Assembly: GCA_015069205.1 (NCBI GenBank)
Contig: SVIZ01000005.1
Location: forward strand, 129,701 to 193,700
Direction: 5' to 3'
Source: Oscillospiraceae bacterium
Lineage (GTDB): Bacteria; Bacillota; Clostridia; Saccharofermentanales; Saccharofermentanaceae
DNA: 64,000 bases
The notes beneath the pieces were generated by a model, which did no database searches, had not been told where the DNA came from, and was given only the letters and a program-made list of their open reading frames with translations. How positions within the stretch are numbered: position 1 is the stretch's first letter; the number at the start of each line of letters is the position of its first letter. This document shows positions 55,090 to 63,994 of the stretch, piece after piece. The translations under genes and the position numbers were made by a program.

Positions 55090-55434
55090 TTATCCTAAGC
55101 GAGCCAGTTTTTCTTCGACGGCTTCTTCTATGAAGCTGTTAATGCTCTGTTGGTGAGCTATTGCATAAAGAGCAGCTCTTCTATGAGTTTCCTTGTTCCT
55201 GAATCTCACATTAAGACTTCCTTTATACGCGGTTTCCGGTTCAGATCCTTCTTCTTCGCACAATTTGAGATAATCGTCAACGGCGCTATGAAAGTCAGAA
55301 ATTAGTTCTTTGGCATTTAATCCTTCATAAGAAATTAAAGAACGAATTCCTTGAACTTTACCAAAGAAAATGCCATCCGCTTCAGAAAACTCTACGCTCC
55401 CAATATATCCTTTGTATTCAATAGTATTATTCAT
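55090..55434 (-). CDS. hicB: HicB-family antitoxin
   Basis: HicB neutralises HicA and represses the operon. The 114-residue protein has the degraded-RNase-H fold (EYKGYIGSVEFSEADGIFFGKVQGI; DDYLKLCEEEG) and a C-terminal ribbon-helix-helix segment (LNVRFRNKETHRRAALYAIA). It overlaps hicA by four bases, with hicA first, the usual order. Confidence 0.9.
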   Translation of the reverse strand: MNNTIEYKGYIGSVEFSEADGIFFGKVQGIRSLISYEGLNAKELISDFHSAVDDYLKLCEEEGSEPETAYKGSLNVRFRNKETHRRAALYAIAHQQSINSFIEEAVEEKLARLG

Positions 55435-55688
55435 ATTAAATTCTCCTGCTCTAAAACCTCAATTAACTGTTTAATCTGATATTCCAATAATTCTTTTCTC
55501 GGGTGCGGCTTGTGAAGTAATATCTTCGCTGCGTGTTCTTGACTCGTAAACATCACGCGTGATCCGCTCGTTCGACCTTTATTATCTCTAAAATATGATA
55601 AATGACCTAAGAGTTTCTCGGCTTCTTCAAAGGTGAAGTCTTTGGGATTTGATTTCAACTTCTTAATAAGTTTTTCTTTTTGTCCCAT
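55431..55688 (-). CDS. hicA: HicA toxin (mRNA interferase)
   Basis: HicA cuts mRNA with a dsRBD-like fold. The 85-residue protein has TFEEAEKLLGHLSYF, the SGSRVMF strand and the active-site His region LLHKPHPRKELL. The family usually begins with the KELIKKL helix, present here as KEKLIKKLKS. The start is the ATG behind AAAGGAGG. Confidence 0.88.
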   Translation of the reverse strand: MGQKEKLIKKLKSNPKDFTFEEAEKLLGHLSYFRDNKGRTSGSRVMFTSQEHAAKILLHKPHPRKELLEYQIKQLIEVLEQENLI

Positions 55689-55706
55689 ATTAACCTCCTT
55701 TGTTGT

Positions 55707-55735
55707 AGTATAACTCCATTACATTCAACAAGCAA
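55707..55735 (-). promoter_or_regulatory. Promoter of hicAB
   Basis: On the minus strand TTGCTT (55730-55735) and TATACT (55707-55712) are 17 bases apart. A near-palindrome (GTTGTAGTATAAC on +) covers the -10 box and could be the HicB operator. Confidence 0.5.
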
Positions 55736-55780
55736 CTAAAAATGGTTGCAAATACATGGATGTTTATTTATTCTTTTATA

Positions 55781-55810
55781 TTGCATTTCTTAACCACGCT
55801 GTGATACAAT
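55781..55810 (+). promoter_or_regulatory. Promoter of tig
   Basis: TTGCAT (55781-55786) and TACAAT (55805-55810) are 18 bases apart, followed by a leader with GGAGG. Confidence 0.55.
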
Positions 55811-55857
55811 TCATACTCGGCTATTAATCTATATATTATTTGTTTGGAGGATATAAC

Positions 55858-57186
55858 ATGGCATCCACAATTGAGAAGAAAGAACACTCTCAGGTAGTAA
55901 TCAGCCTTCAGGCTAACAAGGAAGAGTGGAACGGAGCTTTAAAGAAGTCTTACAACAAGAACAAGAACCGTTTCCAGGTTCCCGGCTTCCGTAAGGGTAA
56001 GGTTCCTTATCAGCTCGTTTGCCAGTACTACGGTGAGGGCGTACTTTTTGAGGACGCTATGAACGAGATCGCTAACGAGCAGTATCCCGAGGCAGTTAAG
56101 GAGCATGACCTCAAGGTTGTCTCCAGACCTGAGATGGACGTACAGGACATCAACGACGAGGGCATCAAGTACACAATCTCTGTTTACGTTAAGCCTGAGT
56201 TCGAGCTTGGTCAGTACGAGGGCGTTGAAGTTCCTTTCAAGGATCAGGTTGTTACAGACGAGGACGTTGATGCTGAGATCGAGCGTATGAGAAAGAGAAA
56301 TGCTTCTCTTGAGGAAGTATCTGACCGTCCTGCACAGGAAGGCGATACAGTTACTATCGATTACGAAGGCTTCAAGGACGGTGTTGCTTTTGAAGGCGGC
56401 AAGGGCGAGGGATATAACCTCAAGCTCGGTTCCAAGTCTTTCATCCCCGGATTTGAGGAGCAGGTTGCAGGTCACAACGTTGATGAAGAGTTCACTATCG
56501 AAGTTAAGTTCCCTGAAGACTATCACGCAGAAGACCTCAAGGGCGCTGACGCTACATTCAACGTAAAGATCCACGCTATCAAGACCGAGATCGTTCCTGA
56601 ACTTGATGATGAGTTCGCTAAGGACGTTTCCGAGTTCGATACTCTTGATGAGCTTAAGGCTGATGTAAGAGCAAAGCAGCAGGAGAGAGCTGACAAGGAC
56701 AACAAGGCAGGCTTCGAGAACGAGACAGTTCGTGCCGTATGCGACAACTGCGAGATCGACATTCCTGAATCAATGATTCAGAACGAAGTTGAGCAGATGG
56801 CTCAGGATCAGGCAGCACGTATGTCCAACCAGGGTATCGGCCTTGATATGTATCTCCAGTATGTAGGCCAGACAATGGATGACTTCAAGAAGTCCCTTGA
56901 GCCTATGGCAAGAGTAAGAGTTAAGTCTTCACTCGTTATCGAGAAGATCACAGAGAAGATCGATCCTGAGGTTACTGACGAAGAGTACAATGAAGAACTC
57001 TCAACAATCGCTAACTCCTACAAGATGGATCTTGAGGAAGTTAAGAAGTCAATCGGTGATGATTCCGCATTCATCAAGGATTCCATCAAGGCCAGAAAGA
57101 CAGTTGAGTATCTCGCATCCAAGGCTGTAAAGGTTGAGCCCAAGCCCGCTGAAGAAGCTAAGGAAGAAGAGAAGGTTGAAGAGTAA
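55858..57186 (+). CDS. tig: Trigger factor
   Basis: Trigger factor is the ribosome-bound chaperone and prolyl isomerase for nascent chains. The 442-residue protein has the ribosome-binding signature (VPGFRKGKVPYQL), the FKBP-like domain (GDTVTIDYEGFKDG; GSKSFIPGFEEQ) and the C-terminal chaperone arms, ending in a Lys/Glu-rich tail. I use the ATG at 55858 behind GGAGG; the frame opens at 55840. clpP and clpX, often next to it, are absent. Confidence 0.95.
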   Translation: MASTIEKKEHSQVVISLQANKEEWNGALKKSYNKNKNRFQVPGFRKGKVPYQLVCQYYGEGVLFEDAMNEIANEQYPEAVKEHDLKVVSRPEMDVQDINDEGIKYTISVYVKPEFELGQYEGVEVPFKDQVVTDEDVDAEIERMRKRNASLEEVSDRPAQEGDTVTIDYEGFKDGVAFEGGKGEGYNLKLGSKSFIPGFEEQVAGHNVDEEFTIEVKFPEDYHAEDLKGADATFNVKIHAIKTEIVPELDDEFAKDVSEFDTLDELKADVRAKQQERADKDNKAGFENETVRAVCDNCEIDIPESMIQNEVEQMAQDQAARMSNQGIGLDMYLQYVGQTMDDFKKSLEPMARVRVKSSLVIEKITEKIDPEVTDEEYNEELSTIANSYKMDLEEVKKSIGDDSAFIKDSIKARKTVEYLASKAVKVEPKPAEEAKEEEKVEE

Positions 57187-57209
57187 TAGTTAAATAATTT
57201 AGCTTTTAA

Positions 57210-57237
57210 GGATGTCTCATTTATGAGGCATCCTTTT
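57210..57237 (+). terminator. Terminator of tig
   Basis: GGATG/CATCC and CTCAT/ATGAG pair in one hairpin followed by four T. Confidence 0.75.
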
Positions 57238-57240
57238 AGT

Positions 57241-57270
57241 TTGTAAATACAATTAGTGTTATATTATAAA
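57241..57270 (+). promoter_or_regulatory. Promoter placing transcription start at the glycosyltransferase ATG
   Basis: TTGTAA (57241-57246) and TATAAA (57265-57270) are 18 bases apart. The -10 box ends six bases before the ATG at 57277, and no Shine-Dalgarno sequence is present, so the mRNA may be leaderless. Confidence 0.45.
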
Positions 57271-57276
57271 ATGCTT

Positions 57277-58374
57277 ATGCCTAATAATAACAATTTGCTT
57301 GTACCGATAGTAATTCCTTCTTATGAGCCTGATGACAGGCTTATATCCTTGTTGCATGATTTTGATGACAAAGCTATGGGTCCGGTAATCATTGTTAATG
57401 ACGGAAGTTCTGAGGAATACGATAAGATCTTTGCAGAGGCGGAATCTATAATCACTAAACGTGGCGGTAAATACATCTCTTACCGTCCCAATCGTGGTAA
57501 AGGACGTGCATTAAAGACTGCATTTTCATATATTAAAGATAATATGCCTGATTCTATAGGCTGCGTTACTGCTGATTCTGACGGACAGCACACACCGGAA
57601 TGTATAAGCAAGATAATCGATACACTTATTGCCAACCCGGATAATCTTGTTCTTGGTGTACGTAAATTTGATAAGAAAGAGATCCCGTGGAAGAGTTATT
57701 TTGGTAATACAATAACCATCAGTGTCTTTTCATATGTGGCAGGCATGCGTGTCAGTGATACCCAGTCAGGTCTTCGCGGCATACCTTTTAAGTTCATGAG
57801 TGAGCTTATTGATACAAAAGGTGAACGATTCGAGTATGAGATGCAGATGCTTTTGGAATGTGCCGGAAGATACGATCTTACTGAGGTACCGATAGCTACG
57901 ATCTACGATTCCAAAGAGAATCATCAGACTCATTTCAGACCTTTTCAGGACTCGGTCATTATCTACAGAGTATTAGGAAAGAAGTTTTTCAAGTTTGTAT
58001 TTGCTTCGGTCTCTTCTTTTATTGTCGATATCCTGCTTTTTTACCTGTTTGTCCTGCTTTTTAAGGATGTCTTTGGGGCATTCTATATTACATTTGCGAC
58101 TATCGGTGCCAGAGTTATTTCTGCTGTCTATAACTATCTGATTAATTACAAGTTTGTATTTAAAAGCAAAGCATCTAAAACAACTTCGCTTACCAAGTAT
58201 GCGCTTCTGGCAATTGTTCAGATGCTTTTAAGTGCAGGTATCGTCAGCCTTATAGTATTTATGCTGCCTAACAGTTGGGAAACACTGGTCAAGATGATCG
58301 TAGACATGATCTTATTCCTGATAAGTTATGCTGTTCAGCAAAGATTTGTGTTCAGCTCTAAAAACAAATCCTGA
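57277..58374 (+). CDS. GT2 glycosyltransferase fused to GtrA-like membrane domain
   Basis: The 365-residue protein has an N-terminal GT-A domain (PIVIPSYEPDDRL, VIIVNDGSS, TADSDGQH, GVRKFDKKEIPWKS, SGLRGIPF), a polyprenyl-phosphate sugar synthase pattern, and a C-terminal GtrA-like part with four transmembrane helices (about residues 240-365). It probably makes or flips lipid-linked sugars for surface glycans. The start could also be the ATG at 57271; homology starts soon after both. It precedes a GT-C gene by 23 bases. Confidence 0.82.
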   Translation: MPNNNNLLVPIVIPSYEPDDRLISLLHDFDDKAMGPVIIVNDGSSEEYDKIFAEAESIITKRGGKYISYRPNRGKGRALKTAFSYIKDNMPDSIGCVTADSDGQHTPECISKIIDTLIANPDNLVLGVRKFDKKEIPWKSYFGNTITISVFSYVAGMRVSDTQSGLRGIPFKFMSELIDTKGERFEYEMQMLLECAGRYDLTEVPIATIYDSKENHQTHFRPFQDSVIIYRVLGKKFFKFVFASVSSFIVDILLFYLFVLLFKDVFGAFYITFATIGARVISAVYNYLINYKFVFKSKASKTTSLTKYALLAIVQMLLSAGIVSLIVFMLPNSWETLVKMIVDMILFLISYAVQQRFVFSSKNKS

Positions 58375-58397
58375 TATTTGAGCGTTTGGGTGGAAAT

Positions 58398-60773
58398 ATG
58401 TTGTCTGTGTTCTTTTTGCTCGCTTTTGTCTCGACCGGTGGAGTTGTCGGAAGTGTTTTCTTTAAGAAAAGATACGAAGAGACGGCAATTATATCTGTTT
58501 CCGCTATTGTCCTGTTACTATTTATATTCGGCATATTCAAACAACTCAAGTCCGGTTTGTTTATAGAGTGCATAATCTGTGCTTTGTGCTATTTGGCATC
58601 ACTGATCTATTTGATAAAGAAGAAGGAATTCAAGTCTTTTAGTCATTGCTTCTTTACTCCGGGTTTTGCATTTCTTGCTTTCACGACAATATTGCTGAGC
58701 ATATTGTTATCCGGCAGGTATTTTGAAGAGTGGGATGAGTTCTCACATTGGGGTGATGTCGTTAAGGCAATGGTGACCATTAATGATTTCAGTACAAACC
58801 CGCTGTCTCAATCCCAGTTCCAGTCTTATCCGCCGGCTATGGCGATACTGCAATACTGTACAGAAAAGTTTAATTCAACATTAACAGGGGCACAGTTTGT
58901 GGAGTGGATAACATATCCGTCTTATTTCGTATTTGTTGCTTCGTTTATACTGCCGTGCTTCCGATATTTTGATAAATTTAATCTAAGAAGCCTGTTGTTT
59001 TCCCTTAGTCTGTTTTTGTTTCCTCTGATCTTTTATGTTAATTTCTATTCATGCTTATATATAGACCCGGCACTCGGCATTTTATTGTTTATTGGTCTGT
59101 ATCTGCTTTTTACTTATAAAGCTGATGACAAACTGTTCGTGCCGCATATTGCATGTGTTTGTTCGATCCTGCCGATTACAAAAGATGCGGGTCTGTTATT
59201 TTCTGTGTTTATAGGTTTAGCTGCTCTGGTTTTGGTATATCTGAGCAAGATCAAAAAACAAAATAAAGAAGTAAAGAAAAATAAGAACGTTAAGTCTATT
59301 AAGCATCTTGTTCCGGGTTTAGCTATTTTAGGTTCTGTTGTTTTGCCTAAGGTTTTATGGAATTACAGTATAGAATCAAATCATGCCGTAAAGAGTTTCC
59401 CTGGTAAGGTGGACTTCGTTGTTTTACTAAATGTGCTTTTAAGGCGGGATACGTCTTACAAAAGAGAAGTATTACATAACTATGTAATTGAATTCTTCAG
59501 CAACGGAGTAGGGAATAATGGCATCAGAGTCACATATTTTGTGTTGTTATTAGCGCTTATGCTGGGGTTATTCTATTTCAGTAAGCGACAATTTTCTGTT
59601 ATTAAAGCTGAAAAGCACAGCCGTGTTATCGGAATAGCTGCAACGATAGTAATATCTGCTATATACCTGTTTGGTATATGTGTTATGTACATGTTTAAGT
59701 TTAATCAATATGAAGCGGTTCAACTTGCTTCATACAACAGATATATGAATATCCTGTTCTTAGGGCTTGGTTACTTACTTACAGTAATGCTGATGAATTC
59801 TCTTTCAAAAACCGACTATAAGAAATCCGTGGCAGTCTTTTGTGTAATTCTGATATTCTCTCCTTGGGATTATTTATCAAGACTCTTTAGCAGAAAACTC
59901 GTTATAGAGTCCAGACAGTACCGCCGTCAGTACATAAGCGTGACAGCATCGGTTGATAACATTCCGGCAGATGGAGGTAAAGTTTATATTCTGTCCCAGG
60001 AAGATAACGGAGCAGACTACGAGAAGATAAAATACCTTATAAGGCCTCTTACAACATATGCAGGCTGGCAGTGGTCAATAGGAGAGGCTCCGTATTACGC
60101 AGATGATATCTATACAAAAGTGGTAGAGCCTGATGCATGGATAGATGATCTGTTTGATGAGTACTCATATCTGATTGTTTATAAGAATAATAAATGGTTT
60201 ACTGATACCTATTCTGATTACTTTGTTGAAGAAATCCGTGAAAGACAGATTTACAGAGTCGACACTGCTTCAGGAATGCTGGTGCCTGTCTTGGTGAATG
60301 GTGCTGATTATATAGATTCACTTTGTGATCAGGACTATACAGTATTTATATCTATTAAATCAGACGGTTCTGTTGACCTGAGTCCGGAATTAGAGACATC
60401 ACTGCGTAATCTTGGCGTAGATTATGACTCGTATTCCGGGACAGGTTACTATAATTACATCTCGATATTGAATAATGGTTCTGTGGTTGAAGAGATCGGC
60501 AGTGAACAGCGAATAGAAAGAACCGGCTCTTTTGACTTTGGTCATGAATATAAAATACAGCAAGAGGGTGTTGATGGCTGCATAATAATTGACAGACTCG
60601 ATTATTCCACCAATAAACCCGGCATTAATATAGTTGTTTACGATAATAAGCAAAATGATGTAGTAGACACGGTGAATATAGATATATACTCTGATGCGCA
60701 AGTTGTGAGGAGATATATATATAAATACCCGGAAAACTTGTTCCGGGTATCAAGTGAGCATAGATTGTTATAA
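58398..60773 (+). CDS. Polytopic membrane glycosyltransferase, GT-C type
   Basis: The 791-residue protein has about a dozen transmembrane helices in the first 500 residues and a soluble C-terminal domain (about 500-791). The first large loop contains FEEWDEFSHWGDVV, resembling the acidic catalytic motif of GT-C enzymes that take sugars from polyprenyl phosphate; no exact family is assigned. The start is set at the ATG 58398 rather than the TTG at 58386 because a GGTGG site lies at proper distance. It probably accepts the product of the GT2/GtrA neighbour. Confidence 0.72.
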   Translation: MLSVFFLLAFVSTGGVVGSVFFKKRYEETAIISVSAIVLLLFIFGIFKQLKSGLFIECIICALCYLASLIYLIKKKEFKSFSHCFFTPGFAFLAFTTILLSILLSGRYFEEWDEFSHWGDVVKAMVTINDFSTNPLSQSQFQSYPPAMAILQYCTEKFNSTLTGAQFVEWITYPSYFVFVASFILPCFRYFDKFNLRSLLFSLSLFLFPLIFYVNFYSCLYIDPALGILLFIGLYLLFTYKADDKLFVPHIACVCSILPITKDAGLLFSVFIGLAALVLVYLSKIKKQNKEVKKNKNVKSIKHLVPGLAILGSVVLPKVLWNYSIESNHAVKSFPGKVDFVVLLNVLLRRDTSYKREVLHNYVIEFFSNGVGNNGIRVTYFVLLLALMLGLFYFSKRQFSVIKAEKHSRVIGIAATIVISAIYLFGICVMYMFKFNQYEAVQLASYNRYMNILFLGLGYLLTVMLMNSLSKTDYKKSVAVFCVILIFSPWDYLSRLFSRKLVIESRQYRRQYISVTASVDNIPADGGKVYILSQEDNGADYEKIKYLIRPLTTYAGWQWSIGEAPYYADDIYTKVVEPDAWIDDLFDEYSYLIVYKNNKWFTDTYSDYFVEEIRERQIYRVDTASGMLVPVLVNGADYIDSLCDQDYTVFISIKSDGSVDLSPELETSLRNLGVDYDSYSGTGYYNYISILNNGSVVEEIGSEQRIERTGSFDFGHEYKIQQEGVDGCIIIDRLDYSTNKPGINIVVYDNKQNDVVDTVNIDIYSDAQVVRRYIYKYPENLFRVSSEHRLL

Positions 60774-60783
60774 CAGCACCGGA

Positions 60784-62037
60784 TTATGTCCTGTAGCTTC
60801 CGTTGATCTTAACGTAATCGTATGAGAAGTCACATGTGAACATTCTGTCGTAAGCATCGCCTTCGTAAAGAGTGATATCTACCTTAATATCGTGCTCGGC
60901 CAAAAGCCTGGATGCTTCTTCCTCGTCAAAGTTAACTGCTGCACCGTCCTTATACATAAGAAGACCGGAAAGTCTGATATCGACCTTCTCAGGATCAAAT
61001 GAAGCACCGGAATAACCGACAGCTGTAAGGATACGGCCGATATTTGCATCTTCACCGAAGAATGCAGTCTTGCAAAGAGGAGATCTTGCTACTGAAGTAA
61101 CGATAAGTTTTGCATCTTTCTCATCCTTGGCGCCGTGAACTTCGATCTCGACGAACTTGGTTGCGCCTTCGCCGTCAGAAGCGAGCATTCTTGCGATGTC
61201 TTCAGAGAGTTTGCAGAGAGCTGACTCGACCAAAGCGTAATCCTCTGTGCCTTCCTCAACAGAAACACCGGATGCGCCATTAGCAAATACTGTAACCATG
61301 TCGCAGACGGAAGTGTCGCCGTCAACGCTGACTCTGTTAAATGTATACTTAACAGCTTTCTGGAGCATCTTCTTTAATGATGCAGATTCGATTCCACAGT
61401 CTGTAGTAAAAACGCAGATCATGGTTGCGAGGTTAGGGTGGATCATGCCTGAACCCTTAGCCATACCGGAGATAGTTACTGTCTTTCCGTCTGTAAGTTC
61501 GATCTGAGCGGATACTTCCTTCGGAACAGTATCAGTAGTCATCATGGCATATTCAGCGTTGTGAGCAGCTTCCTCATCAGCAGAAAGGCCGTTTACGAGT
61601 GAAGGAATAGCTGCGGTCATCTTATCTAACGGAAGTCTTGAACCGATTACGCCTGTTGAAGCTGTAAGTATCTCTGTAGGATCACAGCCGAGAAGGGAAG
61701 ATGCGGTCTCAGCAACCTTGGCAGCATCTTCAACACCGACATGACCAACGCCTGCGTTGGCAACTTTACTGTTAATGATGATGCCCTTAGCTTTTCCTTT
61801 ATTCTCGATAATATCGATTGATCTTACGAGTGAATGACCTTTAACGAGATTGGAGGTATAAACACCGGCAACATTGCAAAGTGTATCAGAATAAACCATT
61901 CCCATATCAAGAACCGCATACTTGGGTACGCTTTCATTGATGTTTGCAGGATCAGAACACTTCATACCGGCAGAAACGCCGTTAGCTTTAAAGCCCTTAG
62001 GCATTGTTATATAAGATACAGATAATTCTTCTTCCAT
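60784..62037 (-). CDS. argJ: Bifunctional ornithine acetyltransferase/N-acetylglutamate synthase ArgJ
   Basis: ArgJ moves the acetyl group from N-acetylornithine to glutamate in arginine synthesis and may also use acetyl-CoA. The 417-residue protein is self-cleaved at the conserved Thr; here the motif reads TASTGVIG. Other features are KGSGMIHPNLATM, SVDGDTSVCD and the C-terminal DFSYDYVKINGSYRT end. No other arg genes are adjacent, so it is a solitary arginine gene here. It has its own promoter. Confidence 0.94.
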   Translation of the reverse strand: MEEELSVSYITMPKGFKANGVSAGMKCSDPANINESVPKYAVLDMGMVYSDTLCNVAGVYTSNLVKGHSLVRSIDIIENKGKAKGIIINSKVANAGVGHVGVEDAAKVAETASSLLGCDPTEILTASTGVIGSRLPLDKMTAAIPSLVNGLSADEEAAHNAEYAMMTTDTVPKEVSAQIELTDGKTVTISGMAKGSGMIHPNLATMICVFTTDCGIESASLKKMLQKAVKYTFNRVSVDGDTSVCDMVTVFANGASGVSVEEGTEDYALVESALCKLSEDIARMLASDGEGATKFVEIEVHGAKDEKDAKLIVTSVARSPLCKTAFFGEDANIGRILTAVGYSGASFDPEKVDIRLSGLLMYKDGAAVNFDEEEASRLLAEHDIKVDITLYEGDAYDRMFTCDFSYDYVKINGSYRT

Positions 62038-62069
62038 AATAAATAACCTCTTATGTTTATTACTGTCGA

Positions 62070-62099
62070 ATTATAGTACAACAAAGCATATACACGCAA
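62070..62099 (-). promoter_or_regulatory. Promoter of argJ
   Basis: On the minus strand TTGCGT (62094-62099) and TATAAT (62070-62075) are 18 bases apart, with the ATG about 33 bases downstream. No ARG-box inverted repeat was recognised. Confidence 0.5.
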
Positions 62100-62124
62100 T
62101 AAAGCACTTTACAATAAATAACGC

Positions 62125-62153
62125 TTGACTTAAAAAGACCTTTTCTTTATAAT
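62125..62153 (+). promoter_or_regulatory. Promoter of the tRNA cluster
   Basis: TTGACT (62125-62130) and TATAAT (62148-62153) are 17 bases apart, a near-consensus match 23 bases before tRNA-His. Confidence 0.75.
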
Positions 62154-62175
62154 TTCAAGGCAATTGGCTGAAATG

Positions 62176-62252
62176 GTGGGATTAGTTCAGTTGGTTAGAG
62201 CGCTAGTTTGTGGCACTAGATATCATGGGTTCGAATCCCATATCCCACCCCA
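62176..62252 (+). tRNA. tRNA-His (anticodon GTG)
   Basis: The acceptor is GTGGGAT/ATCCCAC with discriminator C; the anticodon loop is TTGTGGC. A G precedes position 1, matching the extra G-1 of tRNA-His. CCA is encoded. Confidence 0.96.
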
Positions 62253-62271
62253 ACTTTTTGCCTCGAAACAC

Positions 62272-62346
62272 TGGGGTGTAGCCAAGGGGTAAGGCACGGG
62301 TCTTTGACTCCCGCATTCGTAGGTTCAAATCCTGCCACCCCAGCCA
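62272..62346 (+). tRNA. tRNA-Gln (anticodon TTG)
   Basis: The acceptor is TGGGGTG/CACCCCA, the anticodon loop CTTTGAC, the T loop TTCAAAT, and CCA is encoded. Confidence 0.96.
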
Positions 62347-62349
62347 AAT

Positions 62350-62425
62350 GGTTCACTAGCTCAGCCGGTAGAGCACTTGACTTTTAATCAAGGGGTCTGG
62401 AGTTCGAACCTCCAGTGAGCCACCA
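62350..62425 (+). tRNA. tRNA-Lys (anticodon TTT)
   Basis: The acceptor is GGTTCAC/GTGAGCC with one G-T pair, the anticodon loop CTTTTAA, the T loop TTCGAAC, discriminator A, and CCA is encoded. It lies three bases after tRNA-Gln. Confidence 0.96.
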
Positions 62426-62439
62426 AATAAAATATAATC

Positions 62440-62470
62440 ACCCTGCAGTCATAAGTACGGCAGGGTTTTT
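62440..62470 (+). terminator. Terminator of the tRNA cluster
   Basis: ACCCTGC and GCAGGGT form the stem, followed by five T. The 168 bases up to the next gene hold no further feature I can support. Confidence 0.85.
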
Positions 62471-62638
62471 AATTTCAAAAAAAATCTGTCCAAAACTCAA
62501 TCATTCTTGCGTTTTAGGTTACAAACCGGTGACATTTTGTGCTAATGCCCGAGTTTTGCTTGAATTATTCGTTATTCCTTACAAGTTGAATGTTAAAATA
62601 TCATCTAGATTATGCGCTAAGAGCAGAAAGGAAATGCA

Positions 62639-63994
62639 GTGGTTAATAAGAAAGCGGTAAAGATAGTTTCAGCTGTTGTTGCAGCAAGTGTTTCTGTCGG
62701 ATCTGTTACTACACATAACTGCGGATCTTCTAAAGAGATCGATCTTCAGAGTCCGTCTCTGATCGGACCTAATGCTGTCACTTTTGATGACTTTTGTTCG
62801 CCTGCATATGAAGAAGCCGAGAATACTGCCTATATTCCGATGAGCTTAAAGAACGCTAAGTTTAATATTGATGATTATACGATTGTTGCCGTTAAATCTT
62901 ATTCAGATATAGCTGCTGAATTTGGAACAGATCCTTTGGATCCGATTACTTATGACGGTTCTATGTACTGGATCAACGGTGATGCCGTTCTTGTTGCTCC
63001 TAAGGCTGAGAATGCAGAAGGCGAAGAAGACATTGAAGATTCCGAAGAAACAGAAGATGATGAAGATCAAAATCAGGATGATGTAATAAGCCTCAAGCTT
63101 AACGATACTGTTACCAGAATCGCTTATATTAAGGACTGGTCACTTGTAAGACTTCCTGACGGAAGAGAAGGTTACATAATGAATTCTCATCTTTCAGCTG
63201 AAGAGATCGTTGAAGAACTTGAGACACCTGATGAACCTGAAGAAGTTTCTTACGATGATGATGACGATGATGAAGGCACATCAACATCATACACTGAACC
63301 GGATCCGGAACCTTATTCTGAACCCGAACCTGAACCGGAGCCGGAGACAAGTTCTGGACCCGATTGGGAAGAGTGGGATGTTGATTACACGGTATATGCG
63401 AGCACAGCCCTTAATACCAGAACAGGCCCTGGTATCTCTTATACTTTGCTCTCCACATTGTCTACAGGTTCAGAGATTGAAGTTGTTGCTGAGACAGATA
63501 ACGGCTGGTACAAGTCAGCTGACGGATATTATGTAAAGGCAAGCTTTACTCAGGAAGATGAACCTTATATTCCTGAGCCGGTTTATTACGATGATGACGA
63601 CGATGACGAGGATTATTACGAAAGCGACGACTGGTCATCATTTGCTTCATATGTAAGAGGATTTATCGGATGCAGATATGTTTATGGCGGAGCTTCACCT
63701 GACGGCTTCGACTGTTCCGGATTCGTTATGTATTGTTATGAGACATACTATGGAATCTATCTGCCTCACGGTGCTACAAGCCAGTCTTACTGCGGCGAAT
63801 GGGTAGATCCCGATGATATCCAGGTCGGTGATATTATCTGCTTCGATAAAGAAGGTGACGGTATCATGGAGCATGCCGGACTTTATGTCGGCAACGATAC
63901 TTATGTACATGCTCAGTCTTCTGCAACCGGTGTAGTTGAATCCTGTTATTCATCAGCCAAGTGGAAAATAGGTTCGGTAAGAAGAGTCTTATAA
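62639..63994 (+). CDS. Secreted NlpC/P60 endopeptidase with SH3 domains
   Basis: This is a predicted peptidoglycan hydrolase that cuts stem peptides. The 451-residue protein has a signal-like N-terminal helix, an unknown N-terminal region, an acidic stretch, an SH3-like segment (LPDGREGYI), Asp/Glu/Pro-rich linkers, a bacterial SH3 domain (ALNTRTGPGISYTLL) and a C-terminal NlpC/P60 domain with the catalytic Cys in GFDCSGF and His in EHAGLYVG. The start is GTG at 62639, eight bases after AAAGGA; an ATG at 62634 opens a different, short frame. It ends six bases before the window edge. Confidence 0.88.
   Translation: MVNKKAVKIVSAVVAASVSVGSVTTHNCGSSKEIDLQSPSLIGPNAVTFDDFCSPAYEEAENTAYIPMSLKNAKFNIDDYTIVAVKSYSDIAAEFGTDPLDPITYDGSMYWINGDAVLVAPKAENAEGEEDIEDSEETEDDEDQNQDDVISLKLNDTVTRIAYIKDWSLVRLPDGREGYIMNSHLSAEEIVEELETPDEPEEVSYDDDDDDEGTSTSYTEPDPEPYSEPEPEPEPETSSGPDWEEWDVDYTVYASTALNTRTGPGISYTLLSTLSTGSEIEVVAETDNGWYKSADGYYVKASFTQEDEPYIPEPVYYDDDDDDEDYYESDDWSSFASYVRGFIGCRYVYGGASPDGFDCSGFVMYCYETYYGIYLPHGATSQSYCGEWVDPDDIQVGDIICFDKEGDGIMEHAGLYVGNDTYVHAQSSATGVVESCYSSAKWKIGSVRRVL

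Noticed and set aside
63129..63536. Frames on both strands over the acidic linkers of the NlpC/P60 gene
   Set aside because: They are shadows of the repetitive Glu/Pro/Asp codons.
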